DNA of 64,000 nucleotides from Streptococcus entericus DSM 14446 (GTDB taxonomy: Bacteria > Bacillota > Bacilli > Lactobacillales > Streptococcaceae), in NCBI RefSeq assembly GCF_000380025.1, contig NZ_KB904155.1:146151-210150 (forward strand), written 5' to 3'. The notes beneath the pieces were generated by a model that saw nothing but the letters and a program-made list of their open reading frames with translations, had not been told where the DNA came from and did no database searches. Within the stretch, counting starts at the first letter, position 1. Each line of letters starts with the position of its first letter. The position numbers and the translations under genes were made by a program. Of the stretch, positions 55,144 through 63,264 are shown in pieces.

Positions 55144-55368
55144 CTATAATTTGAACATGGCGTAAATTAGTGCGAGTATCAGCAAAATCACAACCACAAG
55201 CAGGCGATTGAGTTTGGCACGAACAAGTCCTCGCTTGGTGTTTTCAATCCGCCGACTTTTGTAAATCTGACCAGTTGCCCGATCGGCTGATACCTCTGTG
55301 TGCTTGTCCCAGTTCGCTTCTTTTTGCGCCTCTGCAATCATGTCATCGGTCAACAGTGGCTTACCCAT
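55144..55368 (-). CDS. macP: MacP-like activator of the cell-wall synthase PBP2a
   Basis: The 74-residue protein has a cytoplasmic N-terminus (MGKPLLTDDMIAEAQKEANW), the conserved basic block YKSRRIENTKRGLVRAKLNR and one membrane helix at the C-terminus. The start, the RRIEN block and the tail-anchor match MacP of S. pneumoniae, which activates the class A synthase PBP2a after StkP phosphorylation. The neighbours NUDIX and mtnN are also the same as in pneumococcus. It overlaps the NUDIX gene by 8 bp. The phosphorylated Thr could not be placed with certainty (T24 or T32 are candidates). Confidence 0.82.
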   Translation of the reverse strand: MGKPLLTDDMIAEAQKEANWDKHTEVSADRATGQIYKSRRIENTKRGLVRAKLNRLLVVVILLILALIYAMFKL

Positions 55369-55918
55369 GACGACCTCCCCGTGTTAAGGCATAATGCTGA
55401 AGAGCAATGATGGTCTTGGCATCGACAATCTGACCAGAGCGCACCATCTCCATGCACTCATCATAGGTCAACTCCAAGAGCTCAATGGTCTCGTCCGCAT
55501 CTTTTGGACGGGGATTGTCTACCTTGACTAAATCCGTCGCCAGATACAGGGTCAGCTTTTCATTGCAAAAGCCGATCGCTGAGTAAAAGGCATAGAGATA
55601 GTCCAGCTGACCTATATAGCCTGTCTCTTCTTCCAGTTCACGCAGGGCTGCCGCTGCTTCGCTACCCGCCTCACCGACTTCCAGCTTGCCTGCTGGGATT
55701 TCGTAGCTAATGCTCTCTATCGCCTTGCGGTACTGCTTGACGAGGATGATTTTCTCCTCTGGCGTCACCGCAAGCACACAGACTGCGCCCTTATGGAAAA
55801 TCAGCTCCCGCTTGGCCTGACCCAGCCCGTTTGGCAGCTCGACATCATCAACCGCTACGGTAAAGATATGACCTTCAAAAATGGTCTCCCGATGGAGGGT
55901 TTTTTCTTCAAATTCCAT
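55361..55918 (-). CDS. nudF: NUDIX hydrolase, ADP-ribose pyrophosphatase type
   Basis: The 185-residue protein has the layout of the ADPRase group: FEEKTLHRETIFEGHIFTVAVDDVELPNG at the start (quoted in part: FEGHIFTVAVDDVELPNG), VKQYRKAIE, then the Nudix box GKLEVGEAGSEAAAALRELE followed by EETGYIG. A proline-like residue 15 positions after the box is the usual ADP-ribose signature, but I could not place it firmly here. It hydrolyses ADP-ribose or similar sugars. It lies between glmU and macP in the same operon, as in pneumococcus. Confidence 0.88.
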   Translation of the reverse strand: MEFEEKTLHRETIFEGHIFTVAVDDVELPNGLGQAKRELIFHKGAVCVLAVTPEEKIILVKQYRKAIESISYEIPAGKLEVGEAGSEAAAALRELEEETGYIGQLDYLYAFYSAIGFCNEKLTLYLATDLVKVDNPRPKDADETIELLELTYDECMEMVRSGQIVDAKTIIALQHYALTRGGRHG

Positions 55919-55950
55919 GCTGTCTCCTTTTGGTTGAGAAATGGCAGAGC

Positions 55951-57339
<1,389 letters not shown>

Positions 57340-57358
57340 TCAATTCTGTATAAAATTA

Positions 57359-57682
57359 GAGAGTGAAACAGAAATCGGTCATTCGCAAGAATTCAATTTC
57401 GTCGTCCCACCTCCGCATAGCTCAAACGGTCAGGAAAGTGACTGTTTGAGGTTGGAAATTTGGGAAAGACATTTCCCTCATTCGTTAGGGCTGTAAAAAC
57501 TGATAAAATCAGCGTATTAGAGCCCGCTAGCAGTGGTTCATTGGCGCTAAAGCGCCTAATGAACTGTGCAGGGGCAACTCTAAAACTGGCAAAGCCAGTG
57601 AGAGTTACTCCCAACCACTGCGTTTTGTTTAGTTCGTTATAATAAAAAAATGCAGAAACTAGAGCTTTTGCCCCAGCCTCTT
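57359..57682 (-). repeat. Dispersed intergenic repeat, copy 3 (longest)
   Basis: On the minus strand it starts AGAGGCTGGGGCAAAAG (57682-57666) and ends TTTCACTCTC (57368-57359). It shares with copy 1 GCTGATTTTATCAG, GGGAAATGTCTTTCCC, AAATTTCCAACCTC and GCGGAGGTGGGACGAC. Between GCAGTGG and GGGCTCTAAT it holds an extra block of about 90 bp (57530-57621) able to form a three-way junction; copy 1 lacks that block. It sits just upstream of glmU. A 110-residue open frame through it is judged spurious. Confidence 0.8.
57530..57621 (-). other. Three-way-junction inverted-repeat block inside repeat copy 3
   Basis: Outer stem GCAGTGG (57530-57536)/CCACTGC (57615-57621). The first inner arm pairs 57537-57547 with 57552-57563 (11 bp, one bulged base). 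The second pairs AACTCT/AGAGTT (57576-57581/57601-57606) and ACTGGC/GCCAGT (57585-57590/57594-57599). Counted by eye. Confidence 0.6.
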
Positions 57683-57714
57683 GCATTATACCATAAAATA
57701 GTGAAACTGTTAAG

Positions 57715-58044
57715 CTAAATACCAATTCCTACACTATAAAGATGGAGGTTGCCTTGTACCTGATCCATGTGAAAGGCATCGTAGGCTCGCCAAGCTTTCT
57801 TAGCTGGTTGAGTCAGCTCTGCCGCCCCCAGTCCAACTGAAACCGAAAAGCTCTTATGAAAACACTCAAGAGCAATCAGAACCTTATTATCTGCTGTTTT
57901 GCTTTTGCGGACAGCAGCTAGCACCTCATCCAGCAATTCGCGCATGCGGCGGTCATCGTAAGAGTTTGGTGCCGTTGTCTCAAACTGACTTTGTAGGTCT
58001 TCCAAGAGGCGCAAAGCGTCTCGAATCACTTGTGTATCTACCAT
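57715..58044 (-). CDS. Hypothetical 109-residue helical protein
   Basis: ATG 58044 is preferred, following GAGGTG. The protein is soluble and predicted mostly helical, with VIRDALRLLEDLQSQFET and RMRELLDEVLAAVRKSKT in the first half and CFHKSFSVSVGLGAAELTQ and AKKAWRAYDAFHM in the second. One cysteine. Nothing recognised; it could be a small stress or immunity-type protein, but no motif supports this. It begins 82 bp after the oxidoreductase gene and ends about 30 bp before repeat copy 3. Confidence 0.7.
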   Translation of the reverse strand: MVDTQVIRDALRLLEDLQSQFETTAPNSYDDRRMRELLDEVLAAVRKSKTADNKVLIALECFHKSFSVSVGLGAAELTQPAKKAWRAYDAFHMDQVQGNLHLYSVGIGI

Positions 58045-58126
58045 GATAAACACCTCTTTCATTAATTGATGGCTTTATCTTACGCCTTTGTGATTGAAAG
58101 GTCAAGCAAAAAGAGGTAAAGAATGA

Positions 58127-59095
58127 CTAACCGTTCGTACTCGTCGCCATCTCCAAAACTGCCATCACTGTTCGACTGTGGTTCAACTGCTTTTTAGCTG
58201 TGGCATAATCGCCTGTACGCATCATCTTTTCAAAAGCGACAAACTCAGCATACATGCGATGATGAGGGCTGTTTTGGTCACTGGTCTGGCTATCCTGCCC
58301 ATTGAGGGTTAGGGTAACTGATGGCATGGCGTTGGTTGCCCCATTAACCGTCAACGACCCCTTGTCGCCTTGGATAGTGGAGCTGATGACCGCTGAGCTG
58401 TCTTTTGACCCGATACAGACTGCCTTGAACTGCCCGTAATCCATGGTCAAAATACCTGACGTGTCCACACCCCACTCCATATTTGGCAGATAGGTGGCTG
58501 ACAGAGGCTTGCCAAAAAGCCCCACGACCAGATGAATGTTGTAGATATTGAGGTCACGAAGAGCCCCGCCACCCATCTCTGGGTTGAAAGCTGGGGCAAT
58601 TTCCCCTCGCTTAAAGGCATCGTAGCGAGAGCTATACTGGGAGTAGTTGCAGGTCACGATTTTGATGTCCCCCAGCTGGGCGAGCTGGTCTTTCATGTAC
58701 TGGAAATTCCCCAGATACTGGTTGGTAATGGCTTCTAGCAGAAAGAGCTGGCGCTGCTCAGCTATGGCTACCAAATCCTCCAACTCATACGCGCGCAGGG
58801 TAAAAGGCTTCTCGCAGATGACGTGCTTCCCAGCTAGGAGCGCCTGACGGGCATAGTCGTAGTGGGTGTGATTGGGCGTGCCGATGTAGATGGTGTTAAT
58901 GGCAGAGCTGGTCAAAATGTCTTCGTAGTCACTGGTCGCAAGCGGTATTCCATACTGGCCAGCCAGCTCCTGAGCAGTCGCCAAACTGCGTGGCGTGGAC
59001 AAAATCCCCCCAAGCTCAATGCCCTCAATCGTCGTTAAAACAGGCAAGACCTCCTTAACAATCATGCCTGTGCCGAGTAATCCTAGTTTCATCAT
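58127..59095 (-). CDS. Gfo/Idh/MocA-family oxidoreductase
   Basis: The 322-residue protein has an N-terminal Rossmann domain (KLGLLGTGMIVKEVLPVL, GTPNHTHYDYARQALLAGKHV and the catalytic EKP in ICEKPFTL) and a C-terminal alpha/beta substrate domain (GGGALRDLNIYNIHLV with the conserved D-x-x-x-H). Such enzymes oxidise or reduce sugars and related alcohols with NAD(P). The substrate is unknown. A degraded fragment related to its first 31 codons lies at 60174-60290, pointing to a former paralogue. ATGATG start; it follows the CPBP gene by 20 bp. Confidence 0.9.
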   Translation of the reverse strand: MMKLGLLGTGMIVKEVLPVLTTIEGIELGGILSTPRSLATAQELAGQYGIPLATSDYEDILTSSAINTIYIGTPNHTHYDYARQALLAGKHVICEKPFTLRAYELEDLVAIAEQRQLFLLEAITNQYLGNFQYMKDQLAQLGDIKIVTCNYSQYSSRYDAFKRGEIAPAFNPEMGGGALRDLNIYNIHLVVGLFGKPLSATYLPNMEWGVDTSGILTMDYGQFKAVCIGSKDSSAVISSTIQGDKGSLTVNGATNAMPSVTLTLNGQDSQTSDQNSPHHRMYAEFVAFEKMMRTGDYATAKKQLNHSRTVMAVLEMATSTNG

Positions 59096-59115
59096 TTCTC
59101 CTCTTTAATTTGTTA

Positions 59116-59832
59116 TCATTTAGTGATTTTTGCCACTCGTCGTGCCATGATGATGGTCAGCACGATGCGAAGTAGCAATTGTGCAATCAACAGCCACATG
59201 AACAGGGGCGTTGAAGCTGCTGTTTTGTTAAAAACAATATAGTCCCATAGCCCATGATCCACTGCACACCAAGCAATTTTTTGCGTAAACAAGTAGAGGT
59301 GGGCATAGTAAAATCCAAGTACAGTCGTCATGATGACTTGGGCAACGACTGCCTTAACATCGCTACCGGCAAAAATGTTGATGCCATGGAAGGCACCAAA
59401 TGCTAGTGCCGAATAAATAATAGCTTTTCGAGTTGGAAACTGTTTTAGAAAATAAGGCAAAAGCACTCTTCTGAAGAGAAATTCCTCGCCGAAACCAACT
59501 AATAACGTTCCAACAAGAGGCAATAAAACAGTGACGTTAAATTGAGATTGCCCCAGCCACACAAGAATCAAGGTCACCACTAGCGGTAAAAAACCAATGA
59601 AAAAGTAATGGCGCTGAGGAGAGATGTCGTTCGGCAAAGTCAATCTTTCGTGATGCTTCCAAACATACCAACTCGTCATAGCAACCAATACTAGCAAGAA
59701 CGGAATCTCAGCTACAATAAACCCACTATCCTGATAGGAAATTCCTTTGATGTGGAGATTGTAGATAAAACTCAATAACATGACAGCAACATAAGCTGTT
59801 GCTAAGCTATATACACTTTTTTTATCAGACAT
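59116..59832 (-). CDS. CPBP-family intramembrane metalloprotease
   Basis: The 238-residue protein has seven or eight membrane helices and the Abi/CAAX-protease motifs: EEFLFRRVLLPYF (E-E-x3-R) near 124-136, FGAFHGIN with a conserved His and a later VDHGLWDYIVF with H-x3-D. In Gram-positive bacteria these proteases often give self-immunity to bacteriocins or process small membrane proteins. No bacteriocin gene is adjacent, so the substrate is unknown. It has a GGAGG-type ribosome site (AAAGGAGG) and seems to start its own transcript. Confidence 0.88.
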   Translation of the reverse strand: MSDKKSVYSLATAYVAVMLLSFIYNLHIKGISYQDSGFIVAEIPFLLVLVAMTSWYVWKHHERLTLPNDISPQRHYFFIGFLPLVVTLILVWLGQSQFNVTVLLPLVGTLLVGFGEEFLFRRVLLPYFLKQFPTRKAIIYSALAFGAFHGINIFAGSDVKAVVAQVIMTTVLGFYYAHLYLFTQKIAWCAVDHGLWDYIVFNKTAASTPLFMWLLIAQLLLRIVLTIIMARRVAKITK

Positions 59833-59922
59833 CAGCGCCTCCTTTTTGTTTCATTTTTCTAATACTAATCTATCAAAAACAAAACAAAAAGTCTACCCAT
59901 CAAAAAGTCTGATAAGGTTTCT

Positions 59923-60177
59923 TTAAGGTTGGGTAGTGGCCTTGGAGCGAATACCTAAGATGAACTTTAGAGAGTTACGCGACTTTAGACCGCATTTTAT
60001 CCCATCTTTACTATCCCAAATAAAGACACGGGAGCCAATCCAAAAACGAAGGTAAGTAGACTGAGGTGCTATGGGTCTGACCCAGCCTTTTACCTCGTAC
60101 TCTGTACCATCGCTTGCCTCAAACTCTGTCCTCATGAACCAACGGTTGCCGAATCCAATTTCAAGATATTTGGTCAT
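59923..60177 (-). CDS. DUF3977 family protein
   Basis: An 84-residue basic protein beginning MTKYLEIGFGNRWFMRTEFE, with YLRFWIGSRVFIWDSKDGIK and KFILGIRS at the end, the pattern I know from DUF3977. It is all-beta in appearance and has no membrane segment. It starts where the decayed oxidoreductase frame ends (TGA overlapping ATG), so it was once, or still is, translationally coupled to the genes upstream. Function unknown; such genes are common in Firmicutes as short stand-alone proteins. Confidence 0.8.
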   Translation of the reverse strand: MTKYLEIGFGNRWFMRTEFEASDGTEYEVKGWVRPIAPQSTYLRFWIGSRVFIWDSKDGIKCGLKSRNSLKFILGIRSKATTQP

Positions 60178-60290
60178 TTCACATTCCCTTCCATCGGCAG
60201 GATAGCTACAAGCTCAATCTCAGCAATCACTTGTAACACAGGTAAAGCATCTCAGACAATCATGCCTGTATCGAGTAAGGCTAGTTTCAT
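60174..60290 (-). pseudogene. Decayed 5' fragment of a Gfo/Idh/MocA oxidoreductase gene
   Basis: From ATG 60290 the frame reads MKLALLDTGMIV, a TGA stop, then DALPVLQVIAEIELVAIL and on to a TGA at 60174. Over about 31 codons 18 positions match the intact oxidoreductase at 59095 (MKLGLLGTGMIVKEVLPVLT...IELGGIL). The rest of the gene is missing. The divergence suggests an old paralogue rather than a recent copy. Its ATG overlaps the stop of the upstream 175-residue gene. Confidence 0.75.
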
Positions 60291-60814
60291 TTTTTCTTTC
60301 TCTTCGTTTTCTTCTTCGAGGATGATTCAGACACTGCAACTGATTGCGGATAAGCCTCTGACGTATCCGACTGAAGAGATGTTGGCTCCTCCCACCTGTA
60401 TCGTTTGGCGAAATAATAAAGTAGCTGCCAACATACAGACAGAGCGACACCCAAAATGATAATTAGCAAAGCTTCCTCACGGGGCATTTGCCATAAGGCA
60501 GGCGAAAGCACCTTACCTTTGACTTTTATGCCAATCACTGCCCAAAATAATAAGTTTAGACCAGTAAGCCAACGAAGAATGTCAAATAAGACTACCCATT
60601 CTCTTTCTCGTTCTTTTTTGGAAGGCCTAATCATATTGAACCAAATCCACAAAATCGCAACCACTGCTTCCAACCATAGAAAAAGGTTTAGCGAAGAATT
60701 TGCAGTTGCAATTAGAAAATAGAATAGAGACCCTACACCAATTGTCACCACAAAATTCAACAAAAAATTTATCCAGGGATGTCTATCTAAAAATAATCGG
60801 ATTCTTTCCACCAT
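60287..60814 (-). CDS. Hypothetical membrane protein, 175 residues
   Basis: Four hydrophobic helices (about 14-35, 42-60, 80-97 and 112-133) are followed by a hydrophilic C-terminal tail ending in SSSKKKTKRKKK. The basic tail and the WE-rich border suggest a cytoplasmic end. The protein is not recognised. It starts 2 bp after the SDR gene and is probably in one operon with it and DUF2829. Its last codons overlap the start of the oxidoreductase fragment, so the lysine-rich tail may have been reshaped by gene loss at this point. Confidence 0.7.
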   Translation of the reverse strand: MVERIRLFLDRHPWINFLLNFVVTIGVGSLFYFLIATANSSLNLFLWLEAVVAILWIWFNMIRPSKKEREREWVVLFDILRWLTGLNLLFWAVIGIKVKGKVLSPALWQMPREEALLIIILGVALSVCWQLLYYFAKRYRWEEPTSLQSDTSEAYPQSVAVSESSSKKKTKRKKK

Positions 60815-60815
60815 A

Positions 60816-61514
60816 TCACTTCAAACTCCATCCACCATCTATCTTGATGATTTCCCCTTGCAAAGAGCCGGCCTTGCCTGACGCTAGAAAGAGGGTCAGC
60901 TCTGCGATTTCCAGAGGTTGGGTATAGCGACCGATTGGGGTCTGATCTGCGACCCAGCTAGCCAGACCTCCCGGTTCAAAATCCGCTTGCGTCATGGCTG
61001 TCTGTACCGCTCCTGGGGCAATACCAAAGACCTGGACCCCATCACGAGCGTAGTCCAGAGCCAGCTGTTTAGTAAAGCCTGCAAGGGCGTGCTTGCTAGC
61101 CGTATAGGCAGAACCACCGCCCCCTGCTAGAAAGCTCGCGATGGAACACATGGTGATGATGATCCCTGACTGCCTCGCTACCATCTGAGGCAGATAGAGA
61201 CTGACCAGCCGTGTCACGCTGAAAACATTGGTCGCAAAAATTCGCTCCATGTCCGCCTCCGTCGTCTCCAGATGAGGCTTGTAATCGTCCAAGACCCCCG
61301 CTGTCAGGCACAACACATCTGGACGGGGACAAAAATCCTCAACTCCTGCCACATCACCTGCCAGATCCAGCCGCAAAAAATGAAAGTCTCCCCGCAAATC
61401 AGGAGCAAGAGCACAGTCCACCCCATAAACTGTCCAGCCCTTTTCTAAAAATAGCTGAGCTTGAGCCAGACCGATGCCCGAGGAAACGCCTGTGACGAGG
61501 ACTGTTCTAGTCAT
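60816..61514 (-). CDS. Short-chain dehydrogenase/reductase
   Basis: The 232-residue classical SDR has TGVSSGIGLAQA for NAD(P) at residues 8-19, LTAGVL in place of NNAG, the catalytic Ser region (MCSIASFLAGGGGSA) and YTASK (Y-x3-K) near 148-152. IAPGAVQTAMT is the PG-type motif. It resembles the 3-oxoacyl-ACP reductase-like SDRs but lies outside any fatty-acid cluster; the substrate is unknown. It overlaps the DUF2829 gene by 8 bp and is followed by the 175-residue membrane-protein gene. Confidence 0.92.
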   Translation of the reverse strand: MTRTVLVTGVSSGIGLAQAQLFLEKGWTVYGVDCALAPDLRGDFHFLRLDLAGDVAGVEDFCPRPDVLCLTAGVLDDYKPHLETTEADMERIFATNVFSVTRLVSLYLPQMVARQSGIIITMCSIASFLAGGGGSAYTASKHALAGFTKQLALDYARDGVQVFGIAPGAVQTAMTQADFEPGGLASWVADQTPIGRYTQPLEIAELTLFLASGKAGSLQGEIIKIDGGWSLK

Positions 61515-61743
61515 GAACTTCTACCCAATCTGTCGCCAGGACATCGCAGGGCGTCGGGCTCCACATGGAGAACCCTTCACCCTCACCTGTCACATTAATC
61601 AGAAAATAAGGCGTCGCTTCCAGCTTTTGCCCATTGACCTCAATGGTGTCAAAGAGCTGGACATAATTTTCAGCACCACCCCAGCCTGTACGAACGTATT
61701 TCTTCTTGTTTTTCAGTCCTGGTAAAATCTCTTCAAATGTCAT
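61507..61743 (-). CDS. DUF2829 (Tad2-like) protein
   Basis: The 78-residue protein has MTFEEILPGLKNKKKYVRTGW, the family start of DUF2829 (quoted in part: EEILPGLKNKKK, RTGW), and the closing WSPTPCDVLATDWVEV, where W-x-P-s-x-x-D-x-x-A-x-D-W is diagnostic. Phage members (Tad2) bind cyclic ADP-ribose-type signals and block Thoeris immunity. Chromosomal members have unknown roles and could bind a nucleotide ligand. It overlaps both neighbours (11 bp with the upstream membrane peptide gene, 8 bp with the SDR). Confidence 0.85.
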   Translation of the reverse strand: MTFEEILPGLKNKKKYVRTGWGGAENYVQLFDTIEVNGQKLEATPYFLINVTGEGEGFSMWSPTPCDVLATDWVEVHD

Positions 61744-61900
61744 GATTGTCCTCCTTGTCTTTTTCTGTTGTCACAGATGTTATCATATAATATAAACCAC
61801 TTAGTAAAAAAGGCACGCCTAAATACCATGGTTTGACGACTATCCCTAGAATAAAGGCAAACATCAAAAATACCAAGCCAAGTATCACATTAATCTTCAT
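61733..61900 (-). CDS. Small membrane protein, 55 residues
   Basis: ATG 61900 follows AGGAGG, so the upstream in-frame ATG at 61921 is not used here. Two hydrophobic helices (MKINVILGLVFLMFAFILGI and PWYLGVPFLLSGLYYMIT) are followed by a charged tail (TEKDKEDNHD). Not recognised. It is the first gene of the overlapping set with DUF2829 and the SDR. A TATAAT -10 box lies at 61925-61920. Confidence 0.65.
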   Translation of the reverse strand: MKINVILGLVFLMFAFILGIVVKPWYLGVPFLLSGLYYMITSVTTEKDKEDNHDI

Positions 61901-61936
61901 GCGCTTAGCCTCCTTTTTCATTATAGCACAAACCTT

Positions 61937-61961
61937 ACCCTGCTTAGCAAGGTAAGGCTTA
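61937..61961 (-). terminator. Weak terminator downstream of the padR unit
   Basis: Stem CCTTACC/GGTAAGG with an 11-nt loop and only a short T run. It ends the padR and membrane-gene transcript. Confidence 0.4.
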
Positions 61962-61983
61962 ATCTCTCAAATAGGAACTCGGT

Positions 61984-62802
61984 CTAATCGAGTCCGCGTT
62001 CTTGTCGTTGTTTTCTTATCATTGTAGATAAGGACAAAGCAATCGTACCCAAAACCAGTAAACTTTTGAACCAATAGCTACCCAACATACCGACGTCTAC
62101 TCCTCTGCTCTGCCATTGTTCCAAGAGGCCGCTAAACCAGAGCGCAAGGGCTGGCAAGAGAAGGATGCGATACCTTGGCATCGGCCAGACTTTGTAGGCG
62201 AGGATAGCAATGATGCCCAGTAAAACAACACTGTCCAGCGGACTCGGAATGGTTATGAGCAGACCTGAAGCAGGTAAATGCTCGGTCAAACGAGGGAGAA
62301 GCATCCCAAACACCAGACCGTACCAAACTGTTTTCCTATGAGGATTGAACGGAGTTTTATAGAACTTTTTCTTCAGTTGGCGATAAACAAAGGCTAGACC
62401 TGCCACCATAAGCCCAGCAGTTACGAGTTCCTTTACCATGTCCACTGTCAGTTGCCCTGTTTTGAAAAACGTCAAGAAAAGATTGACAGCCATAAAGACA
62501 ACCGTAAATTCCAAGAGACGTCTCAAAGAGTTTTTAGGGCTATTAGCCAGCAAATCATCGGCCATGTCTTTGGGATGAGTGCCAAAGAACGCCTCAGCAG
62601 TAAGCCCATCTTTTTCCGCCTCCTGCAAATCCCTCGCCATGGTATAAATCTGTTCATAGAGCTTTTCCTCATCATGGGTCAAAGCTGTGGAAGTCATGTA
62701 CTGTTCCAGCTGGTCAAAATAAGCCCTGTTTTCAGGTCGCAATGCCTTGAGAATTTGATTGATCTATTGCTGATAGTGATAGATATTAGGTGTTTTCATC
62801 AT
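61984..62802 (-). pseudogene. PadR-linked membrane protein gene interrupted by a nonsense codon
   Basis: The gene begins ATG-ATG (62802/62799) after GGAGG inside the padR end. It reads MKTPNIYHYQQ, then TAG at 62766-62764, then INQILKAL and an open frame of about 252 residues to 61984. The body has an acidic cytoplasmic helical start (EEKLYEQIYTMARDLQEAEK) and about six membrane helices, like DUF1129/COG4858-type proteins often paired with PadR regulators. CAG to TAG is a single-base change. Translation could restart at TTG 62742, so a shortened product is possible. Confidence 0.7.
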
Positions 62803-63121
62803 ATTTTCCTCCGTTAATTTGACTAACTTTTTCCACTAATTCCTTCCACTGCTGCCAAAAATCACTCAGGTAAACCCGACCGTCCTCCGTCAGCTGAAAA
62901 TATTTACGGTCAGGTCCATCTGGCGAAGCCCTCATCACACCTGCTATCAAGCCTCTTTTTTCTAGCTTTTGCAGCAATGGATAAATCGTTCCGCCGATAA
63001 TAGTCGAAAACCCGTACTGTTTTAGGCGTTGAATGAGTTCATAGCCGTAAATTTCCTCCTGAGCAATGACCTCGAGCACACATCCTTCAAGCACTCCCTT
63101 AAGTAACTGTGTTTCTGCCAT
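62786..63121 (-). CDS. PadR-family transcriptional regulator
   Basis: The 111-residue protein has a winged helix and a short C-terminal dimerisation helix: GVLEGCVLEVIAQEEIYGYEL, QRLKQYGFSTIIGGTIYPLLQKLEKRG (quoted as GGTIYPLLQKLEKRGL) and DGPDRKYFQLTEDG. PadR proteins repress transport or membrane genes and respond to small molecules. Its stop overlaps the start region of the membrane gene it likely controls. Two ATCTAGT(A/T)TGT repeats in its promoter suggest autoregulation. ATG 63121 follows AAAGGAG. Confidence 0.93.
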   Translation of the reverse strand: MAETQLLKGVLEGCVLEVIAQEEIYGYELIQRLKQYGFSTIIGGTIYPLLQKLEKRGLIAGVMRASPDGPDRKYFQLTEDGRVYLSDFWQQWKELVEKVSQINGGKYDENT

Positions 63122-63136
63122 CTTTACTCCTTTCTC

Positions 63137-63204
63137 ATCTAGTATGTTTTACATATTAGGCGCCTACTGTTAGTATAGCATGTCTTATCTAGTTTGTAAA
63201 GCAT
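63137..63204 (-). promoter_or_regulatory. padR promoter with paired candidate operators
   Basis: Minus strand TTTACA (63200-63195), 17-bp spacer, TATACT (63177-63172). Direct repeats ATCTAGTATGTTTTACAT (63137-63154) and ATCTAGTTTGTAAAGCAT (63187-63204), 50 bp apart, lie downstream of the start and over the -35. Between them is a perfect TAGGCGCCTA palindrome (63157-63166). TATGTTTTACATA resembles PadR sites. Confidence 0.6.
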
Positions 63205-63264
63205 AATAGTGCCTAAAAATAAAAGATTTGAAGAATGTCTTCTCCAAACCTTTCAACTATTCGC

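Noticed and set aside
57393-57725. A 110-codon frame through repeat copy 3, and a related 66-codon frame at 9246-9446
   Set aside because: Both follow the nucleotide repeat in the same frame; the shared peptide ends at the repeat borders and has no ribosome site. Better explained by the repeat.
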